In this document: in pieces, positions 42,721 through 52,262 of the stretch
Layout: every line of letters starts with the position of its first letter
Position numbering within the stretch: position 1 is the stretch's first letter
DNA from: DASSFG01 sp035547915
Lineage (GTDB): Bacteria > Planctomycetota > Planctomycetia > Pirellulales > JAICIG01
Direction: 5' to 3'
DNA length: 64,000 nt
Assembly: GCA_035547915.1 (NCBI GenBank)
Contig: DASZTS010000138.1
Coordinates: 1-64,000 of the forward strand
Position numbers and translations under genes: made by a program
Notes under the pieces: generated by a model
Seen by the model: the letters and a program-made list of their open reading frames with translations, nothing else
Database searches by the model: none
Told to the model about the DNA's origin: nothing

Positions 42721-45207
42721 ATGACCACGCTTCACCGTCTTTTCATCGCCGGCTTGGTCCTAGTCTTCGCGTCGGACATGGCGCTCGCCCAACAACGTCG
42801 CCGTGGCTTCGGTGGACCGCGGTTGGGAGCCATCGTTCCCTACGGGGGACAAAGGGGAACGGAAATCGACGTGGCCTTCAATGGCGACGATCTCGATGAT
42901 GCCCAGGAAATCCTGCTCTACTACCCCGGCATCAAGGTGCTGAGCCTGGAAGCAGGGAACGATAAGACCGTCAAAACCAAGCTCCAGATCGCCGCCGACT
43001 GCCGCATCGGCATCCATGCCATGCGTGTGCGCACGGCGAGCGGCATCAGCAACCTCCGTACGTTCAGCGTCGGCGCACTGCCCGAAGTGGCGGAAGTCGA
43101 ACCGAACAGCGAGTTCACGACGCCGCAGAAGATCAACCTCGACGTCACCGTCAACGGTTTTGTGAACAACGAAGACGTCGACTATTACGTCATCGAGGCG
43201 AAAAAGGGTGAGCGGATCACGGCCGAGATCGAAGGCATCCGGCTGGGCAATTTCTTCTTCGACCCGGTACTGTCGATCCTCGACAAGAATCGTTTTGAAT
43301 TGGCCACCTGCGACGATGCGGCACTCGTCTGGCAAGACGGCGTGGTATCGATCGTGGCGCCGGAAGATGGGGCTTACACGGTGCAGGTCCGCGAAAGCGC
43401 CTTCGGCGGCAACGGCGCCTGTACTTATCGCTTGCACGTCGGACGCTTCCCGCGGCCCACGGCGGCGATCCCCGCCGGCGGCAAGCCCGGAGAAACCCTC
43501 GCCCTGCGTTGGCTGGGTGACATAACGGGCGAACGGACAGAGAGTTATGTCGTTGCGGCCGACGGTGGGCTGCCCAGCGGCCTCTTCGCCAAGGACGACA
43601 AGGGGGTGGCTCCCTCGCCGAACGCATTCGTACTCGACGGCTTGAACAACGTCATGGAAGCTGAGCCGAACGATGCGCCGGCCAACGCGCCGGTCTTCGA
43701 GGCTCCGGCCGGCCTGAACGGTGTGATCGAGAAGGACGGCGACGTCGACTTCTTCAAATTCTCCGCCAAGAAAGGGCAGCAACTCGACATCCACGTGCTG
43801 GGGCGCGGCATTCGTTCGCAGCTCGATCCGATACTTTATGTCCACCGCGAAGACGGCGCGGGCATAGCCGGCAACGACGACAGCGGTGGCCCAGACAGCT
43901 ATCTGCGTTTCAATCCGCCCGACGACGGCAATTATTTGGTGAGCGTGCGCGACCATTTGGGCAAAGGGCGCGTCGATTACGCTTACCGCGTGCAGGTCGA
44001 GCCGGTCAAACCGGCGCTGACGCTCGGGCTGCCCGAGCGGCGACAGTATTTCGACGTGACGACCAGCGTGCCGCAAGGCAACCGGATCGCGATTCTCGTC
44101 AGCGCGCAACGGAAGGACTTCGGAGGCGACTTGCTGCTCGATATGAAGGAGCTGCCGGCCGGAGTCACCTTTGAGACGGTACCGATGGCGGCCAACCAGA
44201 CCCAGGTGCCGGTACTCTTTACCGCGGCGCCCGGCGCCACGCTAGCCGGGGCGTTGGTCGATATCGTCGGCCGCCCGGCCGATTCGAACCTGCATGTGGA
44301 GGGACACGTGGAGCAGGTCACGGGCCTGGTGCGGGGCCAGAATCAAGTGCTCGTGTGGGGCCACACGGCCCATCGCATGGCGACGGCCATCACCGCCGAG
44401 GCGCCGTTCAAGATCGACATCGTCGAGCCCAAGGTGCCGCTCGTCCGCAATGGGGCGATGGCGCTCAAGGTCGTGGCCACGCGCAAAGAAGGATTTACGG
44501 CCCCGATCGCCCTGCGAATGCTCTATAACCCGCCGGGCGTCGGCTCGTCGGGTGACATCAAGATCGAGGAGGGGCAGACCGAGGCAGTCATACCGCTCAC
44601 GGCCAACGGCGGCGCCGAAATCCGCCAATGGAAGATCGCCGTCATCGGCCGCGCCAACGTCGACGACGAAGGGGTGATGGTGTCGTCGCAACTGGCGAAC
44701 CTGGAAGTGGCCGAGCCTTTCGTCCAGTTCGCCTTCAATGCCGCGGCCTGCGAACAGGGCCAGGAAACCGACCTGGTGGTGAAGGTCACGAACAGCAAGC
44801 CGTTTGAGGGCGAGGCCGTGGTCGAACTGCTCGGTACACCCTTCGAAGTGACGACCGAGCCGCTCAAACTGAGCAAGGAAACGCCCGAGTTGGCATTTCA
44901 TGTGAAGACGACGGCGAAGTCGCCGGCCGGTCGACACAAGACGCTGCTCTGCCGGGCGACGATCATGGCCAACGGTGAACCGATTGTGCACAACCTGGGC
45001 ACGGGCGAACTGCGGATCGACACTCCGCTCCCGCCCAAGCCGGCCGCGGCGGCGCCCATGCCGGTGGCCGTGGCCGCTGCTCCACCGCAGCCGGAAAAGC
45101 CGCCCGAGAAGCGGCTCACCCGGTTGGAGCAGTTGCGGCTCGATCGCGAGAAGGCGCTGAAGGCGGGTACGGCCGAAACGCCGCCGGCCGCCGGCGGCGG
45201 ACAGTAA
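42721..45207 (+). CDS. Exported protein with pre-peptidase C-terminal (PPC) domains
   Basis: 828 residues. Signal peptide ends near MALAQ. The first domain is IPT-like (AIVPYGGQRGTEIDVAFNGD). Two PPC-type domains follow, each starting with an Asn-rich lead: VAEVEPNSEFTTPQKI to DVDYYVIEAKKGERI, and VMEAEPNDAPANAPVF to DVDFFKFSAKKGQQLDI. The rest is Ig-like, ending in a Pro/Lys-rich tail. PPC domains usually help secretion or binding. Its place between DUF1501 and DUF1549/1553 is typical for planctomycete degradation operons; it probably binds a substrate or partner. Confidence 0.88.
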   Translation: MTTLHRLFIAGLVLVFASDMALAQQRRRGFGGPRLGAIVPYGGQRGTEIDVAFNGDDLDDAQEILLYYPGIKVLSLEAGNDKTVKTKLQIAADCRIGIHAMRVRTASGISNLRTFSVGALPEVAEVEPNSEFTTPQKINLDVTVNGFVNNEDVDYYVIEAKKGERITAEIEGIRLGNFFFDPVLSILDKNRFELATCDDAALVWQDGVVSIVAPEDGAYTVQVRESAFGGNGACTYRLHVGRFPRPTAAIPAGGKPGETLALRWLGDITGERTESYVVAADGGLPSGLFAKDDKGVAPSPNAFVLDGLNNVMEAEPNDAPANAPVFEAPAGLNGVIEKDGDVDFFKFSAKKGQQLDIHVLGRGIRSQLDPILYVHREDGAGIAGNDDSGGPDSYLRFNPPDDGNYLVSVRDHLGKGRVDYAYRVQVEPVKPALTLGLPERRQYFDVTTSVPQGNRIAILVSAQRKDFGGDLLLDMKELPAGVTFETVPMAANQTQVPVLFTAAPGATLAGALVDIVGRPADSNLHVEGHVEQVTGLVRGQNQVLVWGHTAHRMATAITAEAPFKIDIVEPKVPLVRNGAMALKVVATRKEGFTAPIALRMLYNPPGVGSSGDIKIEEGQTEAVIPLTANGGAEIRQWKIAVIGRANVDDEGVMVSSQLANLEVAEPFVQFAFNAAACEQGQETDLVVKVTNSKPFEGEAVVELLGTPFEVTTEPLKLSKETPELAFHVKTTAKSPAGRHKTLLCRATIMANGEPIVHNLGTGELRIDTPLPPKPAAAAPMPVAVAAAPPQPEKPPEKRLTRLEQLRLDREKALKAGTAETPPAAGGGQ

Positions 45208-45312
45208 GGATTGTGGTGGCAGATGAACAGTTAAAGAACTGATCCGAGGCGCACCCGTCGAGGGAGTGCCCGGAGAGGTTGCTGGAAAATTAGTGAATTA
45301 CGGAGACCGATC

Positions 45313-47742
45313 GTGAACTCCTGGTTGCGTGTTACCGCGTGGCTGCTGGCCCTGATGATCTTTACCGAGGAAGGTCGGGCCGACGCGCCGCTCGTCAAGG
45401 TCGAGGTCTTTCCGCCGGACGTCGAGTTGAGCACCAGCCGCGATCGCCAAAAAGTGATCGTGGTGGCCACCCGGGCCGACGGCGTAACGCTCGATGTCAC
45501 CGCCCAGGCACAAGCCAAGATCGTGAACCCGGCGCTGGCCAAGCTCGAGGGCTCGACGCTCTCTCCGCTGGCCGACGGCCAGACGACCCTGGAAGTAGGC
45601 TTCGGCGGCCAAACCCTGCAAGTGCCGGTCACCGTCAAGCAGGCTGCCGCCGACAGGCCGATCAGCTTCCAACTCGATGTGATGCCGGTCTTCATGCGAG
45701 CAGGCTGCAATACGGGTAGCTGCCACGGGGCCGCCCGAGGCAAAGACGGCTTCCGTTTGTCATTGTTCGGTTTCGATCCGGCCGGCGACCATTTTCGTCT
45801 CACGCGTGAGTTGGGCTACCGGCGTATCAACCTCGCGTTGCCGGCCGAAAGCCTATTGTTGGAGAAGACGGACGGCACCGTGCCACACACGGGTGGCAAA
45901 CGGTATGACCGCGACAGCGAATACTACCTGACGCTGATGCGCTGGCTCGAAGCCGGCGCCCCCTACGACCCGGGTGAAGTGCCCGCGGTGCTGAGCGTCG
46001 AACTCTATCCGAAGCAGGTCGTATTGGAAGGCGCCGGGGCGACGCAGCAGATGATCGCGCGGGCGAAATACGCCGACGGCACCGATCGCGACGTGACGAA
46101 CCTGGCCGTGTTCCTCACCAACAACGACAATTCGGCGGCGATCACGTCGGACGGGCTGGTGACGGCGGCCAACCGCGGCGAGGCCTTTGTGATGGCCCGC
46201 TTTGCAACGCACACGGTCGGCAGCCAGGTGCTCGCCCTGCCCAAGGATTTGCAGTACACGCCCCCCAACGATCCGCCCGTCAATTACGTCGACGAGTTGG
46301 TGAACGCCAAGCTACAAAAGCTCCGCATCTTGCCGAGCGAATTGTGCAGCGACGAAGTCTTTCTGCGGCGGGTGACCATCGACATCAGCGGCCTGCTGCC
46401 CACCGAGCAGGAACATGCTGAGTTCGTAGCCGACCAGGATCCGGCCAAGCGGGCCAAGCTCGTCGACCGACTGCTGGAGCGCAAGGAGTTCTCCGAGATC
46501 TGGGCCATGAAGTGGGCGGAATTGCTGACCATCCGCTCGACGAACGACGTGAGCACCAAGTCGGCCTACCTGTATGCGAACTGGCTCTCGCAGCAGATCC
46601 AGAATAACGTGCCGCTCAACAAGATGGTGCAAGAGCTGCTCGGCGCGACCGGTGGCACTTTCAAGAACCCGGCCACCAACTACTACGAGGTCGAGCGCGA
46701 TACGCTCAAGACGGCCGAAAATGTGGCACAGGTGTTCATGGGCATTCGCACGCAGTGTGCCCAGTGCCACAACCATCCGTTTGACCGTTGGACGATGAAC
46801 GATTACTACAGCTTCGCGGCCTTCTTCGCCCAGATCGGCCGCAAGCGGGGCGAAGATTATCGCGAGATGATCGTCTTCAATTCGGGCGGCGGCGACGTCA
46901 AGCATCTCGTCGATGGGCGGGTGATGGCGCCCAAGTTCCTAGGCGGCGCGCAGCCCGATGTGGCGGGCAAGGACCGCCGGCAAATCCTGGCCCAATGGCT
47001 GGCCTCTCCCGAGAATCCGTACTTTGCTACGAGCGTCGCCAACCGTGTGTGGGACCACTTCTTCGGCATCGGCATCGTCAACCCGGTCGACGATGTGCGC
47101 ATCAGCAATCCGGCCAGCAATCCCGAGCTCTATCAGGCGCTGGGCGACAAGCTGACTTCGTACAACTACGACTTCAAACAGCTCGTCCGGGACATCTGTA
47201 ACTCCAAGACCTATCAGCGAGCCAGCGAGCGGAACCCCAGCAATGAGTCGGACGAACTGAACTTCGCCCACTCGCGCATCCGTCGCGTGCGGGCCGAAAA
47301 CCTGCTCGACTGTATCTCGCAGGCCACCGCGGCCAAGGACAAATTTCCCGGCTTGCCGCTGGGGGCCCGCGCCGTGCAGATCGCCGACGGCCGCACGAGC
47401 ACGTACTTCCTCACCACGTTCGGGCGTTCGACGCGCAACACGGTTTGTTCCTGCGAGGTCAACACCGATCCCAACCTGTCGCAGTCGCTGCACATGCTCA
47501 ACGGAGACACGATCGAGGGGAAGATTCGCAATGGCGGAATGATCCAGGGGCTGCTCAAGGAAGGAAAGACGCTCGATCAGGTGATCGAGGCCATTTACGT
47601 CCGTTGCCTGACGCGCAAGCCGACGGCCGACGAACTGGCCAAGGTCAAAGCCGCGGTCGCCGGTGAGCCCAATCCCCAGCCCGCCCTGGAAGACGTGTTC
47701 TGGGCCGTGTTGAATTCCCGCGAGTTTGTGTTTAATCATTAA
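45313..47742 (+). CDS. DUF1549/DUF1553 protein with Big-2 domains and cytochrome-type Cys motifs
   Basis: 809 residues. A signal peptide (LRVTAWLLALMIFTEEGRA) is followed by a Big-2-like domain, a segment with RAGCNTGSCHG (CxxxxCH), a second Big-2 domain (VLSVELYPKQVVLEGAGATQ), then DUF1549 (FLRRVTIDISGLLPTEQEH) with GIRTQCAQCHNHPFDRW (CxxCH) and DUF1553 (SPENPYFATSVANRVWDHFF). The CxxCH sites suggest covalent heme and a role in periplasmic electron transfer linked to carbon breakdown; that role is inference for the whole family. Confidence 0.94.
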   Translation: MNSWLRVTAWLLALMIFTEEGRADAPLVKVEVFPPDVELSTSRDRQKVIVVATRADGVTLDVTAQAQAKIVNPALAKLEGSTLSPLADGQTTLEVGFGGQTLQVPVTVKQAAADRPISFQLDVMPVFMRAGCNTGSCHGAARGKDGFRLSLFGFDPAGDHFRLTRELGYRRINLALPAESLLLEKTDGTVPHTGGKRYDRDSEYYLTLMRWLEAGAPYDPGEVPAVLSVELYPKQVVLEGAGATQQMIARAKYADGTDRDVTNLAVFLTNNDNSAAITSDGLVTAANRGEAFVMARFATHTVGSQVLALPKDLQYTPPNDPPVNYVDELVNAKLQKLRILPSELCSDEVFLRRVTIDISGLLPTEQEHAEFVADQDPAKRAKLVDRLLERKEFSEIWAMKWAELLTIRSTNDVSTKSAYLYANWLSQQIQNNVPLNKMVQELLGATGGTFKNPATNYYEVERDTLKTAENVAQVFMGIRTQCAQCHNHPFDRWTMNDYYSFAAFFAQIGRKRGEDYREMIVFNSGGGDVKHLVDGRVMAPKFLGGAQPDVAGKDRRQILAQWLASPENPYFATSVANRVWDHFFGIGIVNPVDDVRISNPASNPELYQALGDKLTSYNYDFKQLVRDICNSKTYQRASERNPSNESDELNFAHSRIRRVRAENLLDCISQATAAKDKFPGLPLGARAVQIADGRTSTYFLTTFGRSTRNTVCSCEVNTDPNLSQSLHMLNGDTIEGKIRNGGMIQGLLKEGKTLDQVIEAIYVRCLTRKPTADELAKVKAAVAGEPNPQPALEDVFWAVLNSREFVFNH

Positions 47743-47903
47743 ATAGGGCCTGTTCGACGCCGCATTGCGACACCGCGAAGCAGCGGTAAGGCATATAGCC
47801 CGCGGCATGGGCCAAAGATTGGCCCGGTCAATGTGGGCATTGCCCGACCTACGGACGGCAGACGGTTCCCTCCCCACTTTTCCCGCCTCCCTCGACCAAT
47901 CCG

Positions 47904-50102
47904 ATGCGATCTCACCTCACGTCTCTCGGTTTCACGCTCCTCTTCGGCCTATGCGGTGTGGCCGCCCAGGCTGACGAAGCCAAGCCGGCCGACCCGGCGG
48001 CGGCCAAGATCAACTACGCCGAGCACGTGCAGCCGATCTTTCGCGAGCACTGCTACACCTGCCACGGCCCCGATTCCCAGAAGAGCGATCTGGCGCTCGA
48101 CAACTTCGCGGCCGTGATGCGCGGCGGAGCGAGCGGTGAGGTGATCGAGCCGGGCGATGCCGATGCCTCGCGTCTGTGGGCACTCGTCTCGCACACCGAG
48201 ACACCCGAAATGCCGCCGCAGCAGCCGAAACTGGCCGACGCCAAGCTTGCGATCATCAAGCAATGGATCATCGGCGGCGCGCTGGAAACGTCGGGCTCGA
48301 CGGTCAAGATCAAGAAAAAGCCGTCGATGGATTTGCAGGTTTCCGCGGGGAGCGGCAAACCGACCGGACCGATCGCCATGCCCGAACCGGGCAAGGTCGC
48401 GCGGCAACCGGTCGTCTACACGCCGCGCGCGTCGGCGATCACGGCCATCGCGTCGAGTCCCTGGGCGCCGCTGATTGCGGTGGCCGGACAGAAGCAGATC
48501 GCCATCTATAACTCCGATACAGCCGCGCTGCTGGCCGTGCTGCCGTTTCCCGAGGGGATGCCGCAGGTGCTGAAGTTCAGCCGCAGCGGAGCCCTGTTGC
48601 TGGCCGGCGGCGGACGTGGCGGCAAACAAGGCCTGGTGGCCGTGTACGACGTCAAGACGGGAGAGCGAGTTTTCACCGTCGGCGATGAACTCGACTCGGT
48701 GCTCGCGGCCGACATCAACAACAATCACACGCTCATCGCCCTGGGGGGCCCGCGCCGCGTCGTACGTGTCTATGCCGTGGCCGACGGGACGTTACAGTAT
48801 GAAGTCAAAAAGCACACCGACTGGATCACCGCCGTCGAGTTCAGCCCCGACGGCGTGCTGCTCGCCACGGCCGACCGCAGCGGCGGACTGCTCGTCTGGG
48901 AGGCCGACACCGGCCGCGAGTATCAAAACCTGGCCGGCCACACCGGCGCGGTCAGCGACGTGAGCTGGCGCGACGATGCCAATGTGCTGGCCAGTTCGAG
49001 CGAAGACGGCACGATCCGGCTCTGGGAGATGCAGAACGGCGGGCAGATCAAGAACTGGCAGGCACACGGCGGCGGTACCGCCGCAGTCGAGTATACGCAC
49101 GACGGCCGTCTCGTTTCGGCCGGCCGCGACAAGCAGGTCAAGATGTGGGATGGCAACGGCGGCCAACAGCGGGCCTTCGACGCCTTCGCCGACCTGGCCA
49201 TGGAAGCGACTTTCACGCACGACGGCGGTCGCGTCGTAGCCGGCGATTGGGCGGGCGAGGTCCGCATGTGGAACGCGGCCGACGGCAAGCTCTTGGCCAA
49301 TCTGCCGGCCAACCCGCCGACGTTGGAAATGGTGGTCGCCGCCGCCGCACAACAGGCCGCCGCGGCAGCCACTGCGGCTCAACAGGCTGCCAAAGAGCTG
49401 GCTGATGCGCAGGTCGCCGCTACGGCCCGCGCGCAGGAGCTCGAAGCCGCTAACCAAACAGTCGCCGCCGCGCAGGCCAACGTGAGCAAGACCGAGACGG
49501 AACGTGCCGCCGCGGAAAAGGCCGTTCCCGAAAAGACGGCTGCGGCCAAAACCGCGGCTGACCTGGCCGCGGCCGACAAGCAAGCGGCAGACAAGGCGGC
49601 AGCCGAGCAAGCCGATGCCGCCAAGGTCGTAACCGAGAAGCAGGCGGCGAAGAAGACCGCGGACGATGCGCTGGCCGCGGCCGACAACGACGATAACAAA
49701 AAGCGGGTCGAGCAGGCCGTGGCCGAACTGACGGCCGCCGAAAAGACCTCAGCCGAAAAACAGGCCGCGGCGAAAACGGCCGCCGACAAAGCCGCGGGAT
49801 CGGCCGCCGCAGCCAAGCAGGCCGACGACCTTCGCGTCGCGGCGGAGAAGGATCTGCCTGGCAAGACCGCCGCCGCCAAGGCCGCGGTCGACGCACTCGC
49901 GGCTGCCAAGGCGGCCGCCGAGAAGAAGGCGGCCGAGAAGGCCGAAGCCGACAAAGTCGTGACAGATCGTAGCGCCAAGTCTCAAGCCGCCACCCAAACA
50001 GCTCAGGCAGCGGAGACGGCCGCGCAGCAAGCCGCCGCCGAAAAGGCCGCCTACGATCAGGCCCAGCAAGCCAAGCAAACGCAAACCGCGCAGGCGCAGT
50101 AG
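47904..50102 (+). CDS. Planctomycete cytochrome c domain fused to WD40 repeats and an Ala/Lys-rich tail
   Basis: 732 residues. After the signal peptide, residues about 35-125 are a planctomycete-type cytochrome c domain with heme site REHCYTCHGPDSQKSDL. Residues about 165-470 form WD40 repeats (AVEFSPDGVLLATADRSGGL and DVSWRDDANVLASSSEDGTI). The last 250 residues are almost only Ala, Lys, Glu, Asp, Thr and Gln (AAKTAADLAAADKQAADKAA), predicted to be a long helix. It is the last gene of the operon begun by DUF1501. The propeller may dock partners; the tail may bridge the envelope. Confidence 0.92.
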   Translation: MRSHLTSLGFTLLFGLCGVAAQADEAKPADPAAAKINYAEHVQPIFREHCYTCHGPDSQKSDLALDNFAAVMRGGASGEVIEPGDADASRLWALVSHTETPEMPPQQPKLADAKLAIIKQWIIGGALETSGSTVKIKKKPSMDLQVSAGSGKPTGPIAMPEPGKVARQPVVYTPRASAITAIASSPWAPLIAVAGQKQIAIYNSDTAALLAVLPFPEGMPQVLKFSRSGALLLAGGGRGGKQGLVAVYDVKTGERVFTVGDELDSVLAADINNNHTLIALGGPRRVVRVYAVADGTLQYEVKKHTDWITAVEFSPDGVLLATADRSGGLLVWEADTGREYQNLAGHTGAVSDVSWRDDANVLASSSEDGTIRLWEMQNGGQIKNWQAHGGGTAAVEYTHDGRLVSAGRDKQVKMWDGNGGQQRAFDAFADLAMEATFTHDGGRVVAGDWAGEVRMWNAADGKLLANLPANPPTLEMVVAAAAQQAAAAATAAQQAAKELADAQVAATARAQELEAANQTVAAAQANVSKTETERAAAEKAVPEKTAAAKTAADLAAADKQAADKAAAEQADAAKVVTEKQAAKKTADDALAAADNDDNKKRVEQAVAELTAAEKTSAEKQAAAKTAADKAAGSAAAAKQADDLRVAAEKDLPGKTAAAKAAVDALAAAKAAAEKKAAEKAEADKVVTDRSAKSQAATQTAQAAETAAQQAAAEKAAYDQAQQAKQTQTAQAQ

Positions 50103-50347
50103 ACGCGCCGGTCAGAGGTTGCGACTGCTGGTTGCCTTTAGCTGCGCGCCTTCGCCGACGGCTATCACCCGTTGCCGGAAGGCGCCGATGAATTCTCAGC
50201 GCGGTTCTCTCGCGCGACATCCTCGATCGATCGCTGGCGATCGACGATCGGCACACCGTTGGCCGCGGCGTGGCAAGCAAGCCGATCCAGGCCTCTCGGT
50301 TGACGAAGTCGAACCGGCTCTCCCCTGTTTTTCACCGCAGCGGTTGC

Positions 50348-50376
50348 TTGACACCTTGTCTGGCCAGGTATAGGAT
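50348..50376 (+). promoter_or_regulatory. Promoter of the PadR operon
   Basis: TTGACA at 50348-50353 and TAGGAT at 50371-50376 with 17-nt spacing. The first 15-bp operator copy fills the spacer. Confidence 0.5.
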
Positions 50377-50392
50377 GCCTTGCCTGGCAAGG
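50354..50392. promoter_or_regulatory. Probable PadR operator: two 15-bp repeats
   Basis: CCTTGTCTGGCCAGG at 50354-50368 and CCTTGCCTGGCAAGG at 50378-50392, 13 of 15 bases the same, starts 24 bp apart. The second is itself nearly palindromic. One lies between -35 and -10, the other just downstream, the place expected for autorepression by the PadR encoded next. Confidence 0.6.
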
Positions 50393-50420
50393 CAACCGTT
50401 GCGCGGGAGGAATAAATGCA

Positions 50421-50771
50421 ATGCCTGTGAACTCCGATTTGTTGCGTGGGACATTAGAGCCGGTGCTGCTGGAGGTGATCGCCGCCGGCACGACCTATGG
50501 CTACGATATCGCGCGTGCCATCCAAGAGCGGAGCCAAGGCGAGTTGTTGGCCCAGGAGGGGACGCTCTACCCGGCCCTGCACCGCCTGGAGAAGCGCGGC
50601 TACCTGCGGGCCGAATGGAAGATATCGCCCGAGGGCCGCCGGCGCAAACACTATCGCCTGACGGCATCGGGGCAGCGACACTTGGAAACCCTGCGTCAGG
50701 AATGGGTCGCGTTCAGTCGCACGGTGAACCGTATGTTGGGGATCGCCCATGCCGTCCGCCCCCTCACCTGA
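50421..50771 (+). CDS. PadR-family transcriptional regulator
   Basis: 116 residues from ATG 50421, with GGGAGGA upstream. It is a compact PadR winged helix: RGTLEPVLLEVIAAGTTYGY, GTLYPALHRLEKRGYLRAEW and RRRKHYRLTASGQRHLE. PadR proteins repress their own operon and are released by small ligands or stress. It overlaps by 23 bp the next gene, which has a membrane segment. Such PadR-membrane pairs are common and often control envelope functions. Confidence 0.95.
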   Translation: MPVNSDLLRGTLEPVLLEVIAAGTTYGYDIARAIQERSQGELLAQEGTLYPALHRLEKRGYLRAEWKISPEGRRRKHYRLTASGQRHLETLRQEWVAFSRTVNRMLGIAHAVRPLT

Positions 50772-52122
50772 ACACGACGACGGTCAGGCGATCGAGCGAG
50801 GAGCCCTGCATCGGCTCGTCGGCGCCGTCGATCGCGAGACGTTGGCCGACATCGAGGCCGAGATCGCCGATCATTTGGCATCGGCCGCGGCCGAACAGAT
50901 GCTCCGTGGCCAGGGGCCCGATCAAGCCGACGCGGTCGCGCGCCGGCGGTTTGGGGATATTGCGTCCGTGCGCCGCAAATGCTGGTGGATTCAAACAGGA
51001 GACCGGATCATGCTTCGTTGCTTGGCGATTGGCCTGGGGTGTACGTTGTCCGTCGTTGTGTTGGCGTTGGGCGTGGGAGGTTGGCGCGTGCAGGCGGCGT
51101 TGGCCGATCGTCTCGATGCCGTGGCGGATCGACTGGCTTCGCTGCATCGCGACCAGGAGAGGCTGCAATCGCGGGAAATACCCGAGATTCGTGGCCGCGC
51201 CCACTTCGCCGATGCTTCGCGGGTGGCCGCGAATGTCGAGATTCAGATCTGGAACGCCTCCGAGATGAAAGTCTTCCGGCGGGTGAGAACCGACGCCGAA
51301 GGCCGATTTCGTTCGCACCCGCTGCCGGCGGGCGATTATTTCATCTTCGCACCCCTGTTGACCGCCGACGCCAACGAGGCCTATGCCAACGTGCCCGGAA
51401 AGCGCTCGCTGCTTTACCGGCTTCAATCGCCACCCCTCTTCGCCTACCCCGGCACGCGATTGGACGAACTGACACTCGACCTGCGACTGCGCAGCGGCCA
51501 ACTCAGCCTGGAGATGGTGAAGGAGCATGTGCCTGGGCAGGAAGCGAGCGTTGGGCCGGCCATCCGCTACCGATCGCAGCTTGTGCTCGCGCCGTTGGCG
51601 GTAAGAGGTGGGATGCCGATCGACCCCAACGGACCCGTCAGCGACGTTTCGTGGCCGCTCATAGGCGCTACCGACGATGGACCTTGGAGCGAGAATAAGT
51701 TCGACGTCAAATTCGGCGGAACGTCTGCCGAACCGTTGCAGAATTACCCGGTTCTGCTCCCCGGAGGGTATCAGGTCGCCGTGTACCTAGCGGCCGACAT
51801 AGTTAGCGACACGCCAGTGAACGACGAGTCGAAACACGCACAGACTTGGCAGGCGGCGCGAGCGATCTGGGAACAAAACTTCCCATCTTACCCTCCCTTT
51901 GCCAAGCCAAAGGACTCCGTAGCGTTCGAGGTTGTCGAAGGAAAACGTACACATCTGCGTGTGATCGTTCCGGCGGCGATCGAGACGCGAGTATGCGATT
52001 TGTCGGAGCGGCAGAGCGAGAAATTCAACGAGATACGCGACGCGCTCGAACCCAAGCTCGCCAGAATCGAAATCCTCACCGGGCAAGCCCCCCTGCCCGC
52101 GGCCAATCCTTCCCAACCGTGA
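50749..52122 (+). CDS. Membrane-anchored protein with Cna-B-like domain, partner of PadR
   Basis: 457 residues. The first 80 residues look like the helical prefix found on PadR-linked permeases (LADIEAEIADHLASAAAEQM, then ARRRFGDIASV). One membrane span follows (LAIGLGCTLSVVVLALGVGG), then a short coiled coil and an extracytoplasmic part beginning with a carboxypeptidase/Cna-B-like beta domain (IRGRAHFADASRVAANVEIQ, then TDAEGRFRSHPLPAGDYFIF). The start lies inside the PadR gene, so the two are co-translated. No enzymatic motif was found. Confidence 0.72.
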   Translation: MPSAPSPEHDDGQAIERGALHRLVGAVDRETLADIEAEIADHLASAAAEQMLRGQGPDQADAVARRRFGDIASVRRKCWWIQTGDRIMLRCLAIGLGCTLSVVVLALGVGGWRVQAALADRLDAVADRLASLHRDQERLQSREIPEIRGRAHFADASRVAANVEIQIWNASEMKVFRRVRTDAEGRFRSHPLPAGDYFIFAPLLTADANEAYANVPGKRSLLYRLQSPPLFAYPGTRLDELTLDLRLRSGQLSLEMVKEHVPGQEASVGPAIRYRSQLVLAPLAVRGGMPIDPNGPVSDVSWPLIGATDDGPWSENKFDVKFGGTSAEPLQNYPVLLPGGYQVAVYLAADIVSDTPVNDESKHAQTWQAARAIWEQNFPSYPPFAKPKDSVAFEVVEGKRTHLRVIVPAAIETRVCDLSERQSEKFNEIRDALEPKLARIEILTGQAPLPAANPSQP

Positions 52123-52150
52123 CGAGTCTACGAAGTCGGGGAGTTGGTCT

Positions 52151-52253
52151 ACGAGCAACCGACAAAACCGGATTTAGCTTCACAGGAATCGGCGTTTCAC
52201 GGCCGATTCTGGCGCCCAAGGCGCTCGGACTTTCGGGTTCTGTCAACCGCTCT
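52151..52253 (-). repeat. 100-bp inverted-repeat element, copy 8
   Basis: Fills the gap between two convergent genes. On the minus strand it starts AGAGCGGTTGACAGAACC, where the C-to-T change at position 8 still pairs (as U) with G. The central hairpin AATCGGC/GCCGATT is intact. It is co-directional with the SET gene, whose stop is 9 bp away. Confidence 0.92.
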
Positions 52254-52262
52254 AAGCGCCGG

